From Physocladia obscura (lineage: Eukaryota; Chytridiomycota; Chytridiomycetes; Chytridiales; Chytriomycetaceae), in assembly GCA_027596945.1 (NCBI GenBank), contig JADGJH010000633.1, positions 1 through 13,192 on the forward strand: 13,192 nt of DNA, given 5' to 3'. The notes below the pieces were generated by a model. The model did no database searches, was not told the origin of the DNA, and was given only the letters and a program-made list of their open reading frames with translations. Of this stretch, positions 1-7,881 are shown piece by piece. The position numbers were made by a program, and so were the translations under genes. The stretch's first letter is position 1. Each line of letters starts with the position of its first letter.

Positions 1-2600
1 CTAGCAATGCTGTGGAATGAGTAAGTGGATATCTTTTTTAGTGCACCATCATCTGGATGGCATATTCCCCAAGACTAGGAGGCATCAGTATTGCCAGAAA
101 TGGAGTGGACTGCCTGATTGGACTAGAAAATACAAGCTTGCAAAGAGAAGTTTACTCCCAGGTGACAGGACATGGTTGGGCAACCAGGGTAATGGGTAAT
201 GAGGTTACTCTAGTTGCTGGCATTGACAGAGTGCAGCCTGAATGTAAAGGGTTCTTGTTGCTGGTGGTACCAGAACAAGGACTTGGTATCTTAATTGAAA
301 AAAGAGAAAACATTGTGTTGTATTTATTAACCATACTTACCTGTTTCTGTTTATCCTATCAATTATATTTATCTCCAGAGCATGAAGGATGCTACTTGGC
401 TATTCTTGGGACTTAGCCAGGGTTCAGACGTTTCCTGAGTTCATTTTGAACCTATTGCCATTGCTTTGCTGTGGTGAGTTTCAATTAGTTGATGCCCTTT
501 TTTTAAAGTTAAAAATCATTTGTATACTGTCCCAAATATTTTTTTGACACTGTTTTGCTACAAATTGAACAATTGTGTTTAGTTGCATAATTTGTGAGTG
601 TTAACAGTAACAGAAACAGATGAATGTAAATAAAATGAATGATGGAAAAAATCTTGGTTGTACAAATTCTGTTGATGTTTAGGAACAGTTTGTAAGTTTA
701 AGTGCAGAATGTAAAAGTGTTTTTTATTTCTCCTATTTCAAGTTCTCCACAAATTTTGTAATAGTTTGTTTTCCTTTTTGAGTTTATTTATGTTTCTAGA
801 AAAAATACAAAATTAGCTCAAGTTCCAAAGAGAAAAGAGTGAGTCTTAGACTGATGCTTTTGCTGGCTATAAACTAACAGTGGCAACTTGCACAAAAAAA
901 GCTGGTTAACAAACTTGGTAAACCTCTTCAGTCTTTGCTGTCATTGTCATTGTTTTTACAAAAAGCATAAAGCATTATTAGAAAACATTTCAATTTGAGA
1001 ATACCAACTGCCATAGCTTTTAGCATACTCAAAATCATTGAGATAAGAACAACAGTGCAATGCTGCCTCAATTTATTTGTTTTCAACAATTACTGATAAT
1101 ATACTAAGCAGCAATTTTTGAGGAATCTTTCACTTTAAGTACAAAATTGGGAGTCTAATGAAAAGAAAGGATACTGACACTAGACCAGAAAGAAATAGCT
1201 GAGATGCAGAACCAAAATCCAATCTGTTATCACAAGCTGCTCCCATACTTTATGCTAATTCATTTCAGAAGCCATGCACTTGTGCAGGACAGTCCAGGTG
1301 AGCGGTGCTACCAAGATTTGGAGTATCAGAGAAGTTCGGCCCTTATAAGATTCTCAGAAATGGCTTCCCTTCAATGTCAGTGCAGATCTCACAACTGCAG
1401 GCTATATCAAGATTCTTTTGTCACTGGTTTAACATGCACTAGGTGACTGCCATGTTTGGGATTGAGAAATTGTTTTTAAATATACAACTATACTGATCAT
1501 ATTAAGTTGAGATGCATGGTGTACTGGTATCCATTAGGCTGACAGCTAAAACCAAATTACAGAATTTTCTGCTGCATCACTGTCTATTTATCCTCATTAC
1601 AAGGCTGTCATTGTTGATTTTGGTAGTTTTTTCTCTTTCAATTCCAAAAATTTTGCTCTTATTTTTCCCTGAACTTGGGCAAGGAATGATGGCTATTGAT
1701 TTTATAGTATAAAAAAGGTAAACAAATTGCACACTTTAACAGGAAAGTGGGCATGGAATGCAGCCCTTTCAAGGGCAATGGCAAGTAACTGAAGACAGAA
1801 TATATGGTTTTGGGTTCCCTTTTTCCATCTTAATTGGATATTGCTATGGTCATCCTTGTCTCTTCTTTATTTTGTTTTATCTTTATTTCTATTCTTCATT
1901 ATTTTTACTCCTCATACTTTATACTTCTTTCCTTTTTGCCTCATAGAATGGATTTTTGGGTTTTGGGGGGAAGTTGAACTCTTATACTTTTTCTGAATTT
2001 TTGGTTAGTAATCATTGGAGATTTGGATGAGGGACAATGACTGTGCTACTGACAATGTAATGTGGTGAAGCAAAAAAAAGGATATTTAAGGACTGGAAAA
2101 CTGGACTTTGTTCCTTTTTAGTTTTGTTGTTAAATCTTTTGAGTTTGTTGGCACTGTCTTGTATTGACAGTATTGCACCTTAATACAATAGCATTTCAAT
2201 CATACTTGAGCACCAATCTTACTTGAGCAACAACTTCCAAGCTACTTAGACAACAATTGTATTTGGTGTTTACAACACACCTACAGCCAACCATTGTCAA
2301 TCCCCATGACCTACTTACAAGATTTAGTGGCAGCTGACAGCATCTTAATGGATTGCTTTCAGGTAGACAGTATCCTTGTGACAGATTGAGTTCAGCAGCA
2401 GTGTACCAGTTCAAATGGCAGTGAGGTTAGTTTGTTGAAATTCTGTGTCAAGGATATTTACTCAACTGGCAGCTTTATTGTTGAATGCTTGTGCATGTTA
2501 TTTTGTAGCTGTGTGCTATTGAAAAGTTTTTTAAATGTGTACTGTTGCTTCTCTACAAATTTCTTCTTTTTTTTTAAGGATATAGTATAGCATATCTATA
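1..2600. other. A+T-rich region without a supportable gene
   Basis: About 2.6 kb with no gene I can support. The open frames are short (60-119 codons), carry no family motif I recognise, and do not join across plausible splice sites into a longer product. The longest, 57-416 on the plus strand, reads like protein in its first half but becomes a hydrophobic, T-rich run and stops. The stretch is visibly richer in A+T than the gene block to the right. It holds a T/C-rich tract (about 1855-1945), a small imperfect tandem repeat (2203-2259) and a TA run (2597-2611). I see no tRNA box A/B pair, no terminal repeats and no transposase or reverse transcriptase motif. It could be intergenic DNA, a decayed element, or the long UTR or introns of a gene beyond the left edge. 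Confidence 0.5.
2203..2259. repeat. Imperfect 17-bp tandem repeat, three copies
   Basis: Units at 2203-2219, 2220-2236 and 2243-2259 share the pattern TACTTGAGCAACAA with a few changes. The first two abut and the third follows after six bases. The array is small and degenerate and has no clear function. Confidence 0.5.
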
Positions 2601-2611
2601 TATATATATAT
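2597..2611. repeat. TA dinucleotide run
   Basis: A short run of alternating T and A lies just past the 3' end of the minus-strand zinc-ribbon gene, next to its AATAAA signal. It may be part of the A+T-rich 3' processing region. Confidence 0.7.
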
Positions 2612-2617
2612 TTAAAT

Positions 2618-2623
2618 TTTATT
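2618..2623 (-). terminator. Poly(A) signal AATAAA directly after the stop of the zinc-ribbon gene
   Basis: On the minus strand the TGA stop at 2626-2624 is followed at once by AATAAA and then by A/T-rich sequence. Cleavage 10-30 nt further on would leave a very short 3' UTR. Confidence 0.6.
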
Positions 2624-5205
2624 TCAAGCATTTTTGGCTGGCTTCTGTCTTCTTTTAACAAGGTCCATAAACCGCCTGACACTAGTAACATGAACACTTA
2701 CACCTTCTTCCTGCAGTGGAAGATATCCTTCACGAGTGAAAGTTTGTCGATCAACACCAGGATTTTCACGCATGTATTGTTCGAGCGGAACGAATCCAAG
2801 ACGTTCTGGAATGCTTCTGAGCCTACTGTGTGATACGTCACGAGTCCAACACCAGATATGTTCGAGGGTAGGAGCATTATCTCGTCGAGAATCAGCTTGC
2901 ACGCGCTCAATATTACGCCTCAACAAATCGCCATATGATTCCTAAAAATAGCAGGATTCTATAGGTCAAAAAAAAAAACATAGTGGAATAAATAATTTAG
3001 ATTTGTTACCATTGTGGGTAGGTATACTGATCTTGGTGCCATTTGAAGTACAAATAGGGCTCCGCGAGCACGATCCTTTATTTTTTTTCAACGATTATAA
3101 TCTATAAAAAAAAAAGAAAAAAAAAACAAACTCACCCATTCAGAAACTGCAAAGGCAACGTAAGTTTTCTCTTCACCAAAAGGAACGGAAAGCGGTGCTA
3201 TAATTGAAAGCGGAAGAGGTGGTGGCATCGCCAACACATCATTTATCACTGGTATTCCAGACATAGGCGCAACAACAGTACTATCACCGCCGTTACCAAC
3301 AACAATACTAGCACCGGCAGAAGTCGAAGCCACAGAAACAATTACACCACTACCACCACCTTTCAGCGGCGCAACCGTTCCCTCCATCGCCAACCGCACC
3401 AACCAAGGCACATTCTCTTCTTCATCCTCTTTCTTCTTCTTACTTCCAAACTTGCCTTTATTTCGGTTCCGCTTCTCAATCCAAGCCACAGTCACGTATA
3501 TTTTGCCCCCTCCAAGCCCTCGCGGCGTCTCGCTTACGATCGCATCCCGTACAGTCTGCGTCCAGAGCATCTCCACATCTGCGTGAATCCGTGCCAACGT
3601 CGTTGCAGTACCACCACCACCGACCGTTGTAGCAGCAGCAGCAACTCCGCCTTCATCTTCCACACCTTCAAGTACTCCCGGCACAGCATATAGCGACACC
3701 AAGCAGTCGAAAAACACGTCCCGCACACCGTCCAGTACCATCGCATCGTCTTTGTTATTTGACGACAGTGGAGCCTCAATCACTCGATGGCTGACGGGCG
3801 TTGTTCCGATGCGAATATGCGGAAGACTGCATGTGCGTCGGTTCGCAGGAAACAGTGCCCGCGGCCGGTACTTTCCCGTTCGCGATTTCCCACCGCCGCC
3901 ACATTCACTGCAAAACAGGTATTTCGTGTGGCAAGAATTGCAGATTAGACTCACGCTAAAATCTGGGCTTGTCCATGTTGTAGCATTAGCCGCTGATGTC
4001 GTCGTCGCTGCAGATGCTGCCGGAATTGATGAATTATTTGCTACAGCTGTTGATGTAGTAGGTTTGACGGCTGTGGTTGGTGCGGCGGTTGTTGTTGGCG
4101 TTGAATCTTGCGTTCTATGGGTTGGGCTGTTGCCGTTTGTTGTGCCTACACGTTTTCGAACGCTACCCTGTGCAGTTGCCCGTTTACAAACCTGGCAGGA
4201 TAAGATTTCATCAAACAAAGACGATGGATGTGGTGCACCTCTACGCTTTCGATTGAATTGATGCTGTTGCTGCTGTGCATCTGTTGAAGATGGTACAAGC
4301 ATATCCATTATTGCCGCAGTTGTACTGGATAATACCGTTGAATTCAGCACTGAAGGCTGCGCCAACGGTGACAACACTCCATCGCCACTTGAGGAAGTAC
4401 CAAAAACATTGGCTGCAGCAATAGCCGCAATTACGCCAACAGTAGAGACACTATTCCGTCTGGAAGACATGGTAGCAAACTCCAGCGATTCATCACAACA
4501 TGCACCGCATCGAATGCTGGCAACATAGACAGCTTCGAAACTTGCAGGTGTCCCGCGCAGTTCGAGAATACCGATTTTGGATCCACAAGAGATGCAAGAT
4601 ATTGGCTCTTCAACTGTTCGTCTGCGATTTGATGCCTTAATGGCTGCTTGTGAAAACACAGCAAATGCAGCATTCGCAGATGATAAAGCATCATCATTGC
4701 TGTCAACTGCAATAATTGTGGAATTGATGTTTTTGCCACTACTGCTGCCAAGAAGTAAGTGTCCTTCATCTGCATCACTGACATCATTGCCATCATCACC
4801 AACGGCGGCTGCAGCGGCCGCGGCAACAGAAGCTAGTTTCGCAGTAGAACTAGCGTCTGCAACACTTGCTCGTTTTTTGTTTTTGCCATTAACTTTTTTG
4901 GCAAGCGTGGTTGTTGTGGTGGTGGAAGATGAACTATCCAAAATCATTGGAGCAATCATTGAAACTAAAGGAGCATATTTTTCTTGTTCATCGCTTTCGA
5001 ATTGTTGTCGCTGCCGCTGGCTTGATTCAATTTTTTGTTCATTGTTTTCATTTTGTTGTTGAATCTGTGCCGCTGATGTATTCCAAGATTTGAGTTCAGT
5101 ATTTTCGAAATGTGAAAATGGCAAGGACGAGGGGGCGGAAGTCAAAGAACTTGAAGCGGATGACGCGGTAATTTCTTGAATCAAAAAATCCAGGTCAGAG
5201 TTCAT
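2624..5205 (-). CDS. Zinc-ribbon protein, fungal type, function unknown (817 aa, 3 exons)
   Basis: My model has exons 5205-3136, 3075-3010 and 2941-2624. Intron 1 (3135-3076) runs GTGAGT to AAG and intron 2 (3009-2942) runs GTAACA to TAG; both are phase 0. The N-terminal 200 residues are Ser/Thr/Ala/Gln-rich and probably disordered. Paired cysteines follow: C204/C207 with C233/C236, C337/C340 with C422/C425 across a long Thr/Ala-rich insert, then C432/C435 and C459. These look like zinc ribbons broken by low-complexity inserts. The block CSECGGGGKSRTGKYRP with the following RRTCSLPHIRIG is strongly patterned. The C-terminal part, split over all three exons, has an acetyltransferase-like feel (ALFVLQMAPRSVYLP, then RLGFVPLEQYM), but I do not claim that fold. 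From memory, fungi carry proteins of this design with no known role. The ATG at 5205 has A at -3, but the ORF upstream may be an earlier exon. Confidence 0.75.
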
Positions 5206-5211
5206 TGTATT

Positions 5212-5267
5212 CTATTATATTTCCATTAATCAATCAGCTAGATTTTAGAGCATGGGGAAAAAGGAAC
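5212..5267 (-). other. Candidate intron joining the upstream Ser-rich ORF to the zinc-ribbon gene
   Basis: A 56-nt stretch could be an intron. The donor GTTCCT (5267-5262) is poor. The acceptor ATAG (5215-5212) follows a branch-like CTGAT/TTAAT region. Removing it joins the two reading frames in phase 0 (...SSNE to NTMNSDL...) with no stop and would give one protein of about 1064 aa. The length matches introns nearby. The weak donor is the main argument against. Confidence 0.4.
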
Positions 5268-6002
5268 CTCATTTGAAGAGTAATATCCGCCAAAAGGATT
5301 CGATTGATTGTAAAAAGAAGAAAGAGAAGTGGACAGTGGACGAGAGCCCGACAAGCTGCTTAAAAAAGGTGCAGACAGTGAAGAAACATTAGTGGCAGAG
5401 GCAGAATTAATTTGTGCAGCAGAAGATGAGGCAAAAGAACTTGAGACTGCCGGTCCCGGCTGAAGCTGTGACTGTGGTTGCGACATTAGGGACATGAGAA
5501 AATCCACATTTGGAATACTGTTTGTTGAACTTGAAGAATTTGGTATAAGTTGAAGAAACAGGGACTCTTGCGACAGGTTAATTGAGGAAATATTGCTGCC
5601 ATCACTTTGAAATTTGTTGTTATCGTTTTCGAAGTTGGCGCTAGACGTAATGGCATGACTAAAGCTCTCCAAGTCACTGGTGTTTAAAAAGTCAAAGGAA
5701 GGAAAGCTGAAAGGATTGCTTCCGAAAGACGAGGCAAAGTCAGAGAAAGGAAAGGAGGAATTTGCTGACGCCGAAGACGCAAGCAGCTGAGGATCAGACG
5801 AGCGCTCGTACAGCAAATGATCATCCTGAGTCAGGTTAAAGTCGTGCAGCGCATCGAAAACACTGACGGGATCTGAATCGGGATTGAGATCGATACTTGT
5901 ACGTGTATTGGTATGGGTAATGGTATTGATATTATGAGTAATATCGATGGTGTTTGTTTCGCCGACTGGGAGGTTTTTGACGCTGGTGTTACTGTTGCTC
6001 AT
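5238..6002 (-). CDS. Ser/Asn-rich ORF, separate gene or first exon of the zinc-ribbon gene
   Basis: The ORF codes for 254 residues dominated by Ser, Asn, Phe and Asp, with repeated acidic-hydrophobic patches (for example VFDALHDFNL and DFASSFGSNPFSFPSFDF) of the kind seen in disordered activation or adaptor regions. No folded domain is visible. I chose the ATG at 6002 because it has the context AACAATGAG and does not overlap RIB7. An in-frame ATG at 6095 has a weaker context and would put 31 more codons antisense to the RIB7 N-terminus. Its stop lies only 32 nt before the next minus-strand ATG and lacks a nearby AATAAA, unlike most genes here, which favours an exon spliced onward by the candidate intron at 5267-5212. 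Whether it stands alone is open. Confidence 0.5.
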   Translation of the reverse strand: MSNSNTSVKNLPVGETNTIDITHNINTITHTNTRTSIDLNPDSDPVSVFDALHDFNLTQDDHLLYERSSDPQLLASSASANSSFPFSDFASSFGSNPFSFPSFDFLNTSDLESFSHAITSSANFENDNNKFQSDGSNISSINLSQESLFLQLIPNSSSSTNSIPNVDFLMSLMSQPQSQLQPGPAVSSSFASSSAAQINSASATNVSSLSAPFLSSLSGSRPLSTSLSSFYNQSNPFGGYYSSNEVPFSPCSKI

Positions 6003-6016
6003 TGTTTGTGAAGAAA
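6003..6016. promoter_or_regulatory. 14-nt spacer between divergent start codons
   Basis: The minus-strand ATG (6002-6000) and the RIB7 ATG (6017-6019) face away from each other across 14 nt. Core promoters for both genes cannot fit in it, so each gene's start signals must lie within the other's 5' coding region, or an unseen upstream exon exists. Confidence 0.5.
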
Positions 6017-6922
6017 ATGATTGATGTTGTGGAATTGGTGACACGGCGAAAGGAAGAGGTAAAGGATCTCGACCGGCCACTTGTAGTGGTGACATATGCG
6101 CAAAGCATTGACGGCTGCATCGGAGCAGACGATAACGCGCAGCCGCTTCTTCTCAGCGGTCGCGAAAGCTTCTCGCTGACCCACATGCTGCGCAACAACT
6201 GCGCCGCAATCCTGGTAGGCGCGGGCACCGCTGCTAACGACAATCCGCGCCTGGCTGTCAACGCCGATTTCGTTGCGCTGCACCTGCACAACCAGGAACA
6301 CAACCAAGAGCAACAAACCAGTCAAAACAACATACAGACCAACGAACACAATCGACCTAATCTCATCATTCGCCACCCGCGCCCCGTCGTCCTCGATCCG
6401 TCGCTCCGAATTTCGCTCGCCGCCCGTCTCGTCCAGCTTCGCAACAGTCCCATTGTCTTCTGCGCCTTTGATCCGGTCCTCAGCCCAGATCTGGTCGCAA
6501 AACAACAGGCTCTCGAACTCGAGCACGTTTCTGTCGTCAACATGCATTCGTTCACTCCAGATTTCAGCTTGAATAACAAGCCTAATCCTCAAAATCCAAC
6601 TTCTTCGTCCGCTATTAATATTCCTGCCATGCTTTTCGTCCTCAAGTCGCGTTTTAACGTAGATTCACTCATGGTTGAAGGGGGTGCATCTATTATTTCG
6701 TCGTTCCTGTCCCTCGGCACGCGTTTTGTGGATCAAATCATTATTACCATAGCTCCTCTCCTTGTCGGCAACGGCATACGTGCCTATTCCTCCCAAATCC
6801 CAACTTCTTCTAACTTTCCCTCCACTGATACTTCTTTAATTTTTACACCTCATGTTCATCTTGTGGATCCTGTATATCATCAGTATGGTCGCGACATTGT
6901 TGTGTCTGCCCGTCTGTCTTAA
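6017..6922 (+). CDS. RIB7: 2,5-diamino-6-ribosylamino-pyrimidinone 5'-phosphate reductase (riboflavin synthesis)
   Basis: RIB7 reduces the ribosyl side chain of the diaminopyrimidine intermediate to ribityl with NADPH, an early cytosolic step of riboflavin synthesis; in fungi reduction comes before deamination. The 301-aa product shows the RibD C-terminal (dihydrofolate-reductase-like) fold signatures in order: TYAQSIDGCIG (26-36), LSGRESFSLTH and LVGAGTAANDNPRL (46-79), VLDPSLRIS (125-133), LMVEGGASIISSFL (218-231) and IAPLLVGNG (245-253). Length fits fungal RIB7. An Asn/Gln/Glu-rich insert (about 90-112) interrupts the region after the NPRL motif and is probably a surface loop. The ATG at 6017 is the only Met upstream of the conserved core. 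No intron is needed. The middle of the gene is clearly more G+C-rich than its ends. I see no AATAAA in the 38 nt before the next gene. Confidence 0.93.
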   Translation: MIDVVELVTRRKEEVKDLDRPLVVVTYAQSIDGCIGADDNAQPLLLSGRESFSLTHMLRNNCAAILVGAGTAANDNPRLAVNADFVALHLHNQEHNQEQQTSQNNIQTNEHNRPNLIIRHPRPVVLDPSLRISLAARLVQLRNSPIVFCAFDPVLSPDLVAKQQALELEHVSVVNMHSFTPDFSLNNKPNPQNPTSSSAINIPAMLFVLKSRFNVDSLMVEGGASIISSFLSLGTRFVDQIIITIAPLLVGNGIRAYSSQIPTSSNFPSTDTSLIFTPHVHLVDPVYHQYGRDIVVSARLS

Positions 6923-6960
6923 TGTCAAAAACAAAATGAAAAAATTTTCGTTTATCCGCA

Positions 6961-7815
6961 ATGATTTTTTCACAAAGAATTGCAAGGTTGTCATCTTTGG
7001 CATCCCATTCTCAAGGTGTTTATAGATCGACGATTGAAAGTGCGCGTGCAGCTGCAAAAAAATCAAGCGAGTTCATTGACTTCAGCTCAATTGCGGAGCA
7101 GGACCAGCCCAGGTCTGACGAACTTCTTATTGTGCCAGATTTCGTTCCTGTCGATGTGCACGACGCGCTCGTGGCAGCAATGACGCACAAGCTGTCGCGG
7201 CTGATGGGAGCGACCTACATGGAGCGCCACTTTGACGGAGTGATCACGGGCTACAAGGAGGCGAGCGTATCGGCATGGGGTTTCCAAGCAAGTGTTCCAG
7301 ATGATGCTATCAGCTTGGCGCAGGTACGGGATGCTCTCAAAGCGAGAATTCCGGACGACACAGCAATGGCCATGGTGATTCGCTGGATTGAAGCCAGTAC
7401 CGAGGCTGTTATAAGCCAACAGCAGCAACTGCTGAGCAACAGCAGCAACAGCAGCAACTCTAATCAAAAAATATCATGGTTACCCCCGCATATACTCGAA
7501 CTTCGTGCTCCAACTTTTCAAACTCCTTCCGGAATTGGTCCACATGTTGATCATCTCGGCGCCTTCGGTGCGAAAATTGCCGGTGTTTGTCTGGGCTCAG
7601 ACGCCGTAATGCGGTTTGCCCAGAAAGACGATCCTTCCCGCAGTTTTTCTGCTCTTCTTCCGAATCGTTGTCTGTATTTTCAGTGCGGATCAGTCAGGTT
7701 TAATTACACGCATGAGATTCCTGTAGATCCTGCTCAGCATGTTTTCAAAAATGTTTTTATTGAGCGCGGAAGGCGAATTTCTGTTTTGATCAGAGATTCT
7801 CATCCAACACAATAA
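6961..7815 (+). CDS. ALKBH7-like Fe(II)/2-oxoglutarate dioxygenase, probably mitochondrial
   Basis: The 284-aa product matches the ALKBH7 branch of the AlkB family. In animals ALKBH7 is mitochondrial and has been linked to programmed necrosis, lipid metabolism and mitochondrial RNA. The iron ligands appear as HVD (H195, D197) and the distal H251 in YTHEIP; RGRRISVLIR (269-278) supplies the arginine for 2-oxoglutarate. GAKIAGVCLGSDAVMRF (203-219) and LLPNRCLYFQCGSVRFNYTHE are typical of the subfamily, as is the earlier DGVITGYKE. The first 30 residues are rich in Arg, Ser and Ala with no acidic residue before Glu26, which fits a mitochondrial presequence. A Gln/Ser/Asn tract (about 153-169) comes from a CAG/AAC repeat. 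The gene has no intron and begins 38 nt after the RIB7 stop. The role in this organism is inferred from the family. Confidence 0.85.
   Translation: MIFSQRIARLSSLASHSQGVYRSTIESARAAAKKSSEFIDFSSIAEQDQPRSDELLIVPDFVPVDVHDALVAAMTHKLSRLMGATYMERHFDGVITGYKEASVSAWGFQASVPDDAISLAQVRDALKARIPDDTAMAMVIRWIEASTEAVISQQQQLLSNSSNSSNSNQKISWLPPHILELRAPTFQTPSGIGPHVDHLGAFGAKIAGVCLGSDAVMRFAQKDDPSRSFSALLPNRCLYFQCGSVRFNYTHEIPVDPAQHVFKNVFIERGRRISVLIRDSHPTQ
7417..7458 (+). repeat. CAG/CAA/AAC trinucleotide tract in the ALKBH7-like gene
   Basis: An impure trinucleotide tract codes for a Gln run followed by Ser/Asn. It lies between the helical N-terminal half and the catalytic barrel, where length changes could be tolerated. 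Confidence 0.8.
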
Positions 7816-7816
7816 A
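7811..7816 (+). terminator. Poly(A) signal overlapping the ALKBH7-like stop codon
   Basis: The AATAAA hexamer contains the TAA stop codon (7813-7815). The convergent neighbour ends 64 nt away, so the two 3' UTRs must be short or must overlap. Confidence 0.55.
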
Positions 7817-7875
7817 TTAAATTAAGAAATGATCAAAGTGTTCAACAATTACTTCATAAATAATATACACATTCT

Positions 7876-7881
7876 TTTATT
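7876..7881 (-). terminator. Poly(A) signal overlapping the stop of the membrane protein gene
   Basis: On the minus strand the TAA stop (7882-7880) shares its last two bases with AATAAA (7881-7876). It faces the similar signal of the plus-strand gene. Confidence 0.55.

Noticed and set aside
1204..1946. Frames at 1204-1446, 1512-1712 and 1758-1946
   Set aside because: They are short, lack motifs, and the last two are low-complexity, T-rich hydrophobic strings.
1..2600. LTR element, transposon ends, tRNA or CRISPR in the left flank
   Set aside because: I found no terminal repeats, integrase, transposase or reverse transcriptase motifs, no tRNA box pairs and no regularly spaced repeats by eye.
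3752..5062. Open frames of 169 and 161 codons on the plus strand (3752-4261 and 4577-5062)
   Set aside because: They lie antisense to the zinc-ribbon exon and are rich in Val/Ala/Ser mirror runs of its repeats. They have no motifs of their own.
6002..6016. RIB7 starting at 6002
   Set aside because: The codon there is TTG; the first in-frame ATG is at 6017.
5999..6592. Minus-strand frame of about 197 codons inside RIB7
   Set aside because: It is a shadow of the well-supported RIB7 frame in its G+C-rich part, with no family signature.
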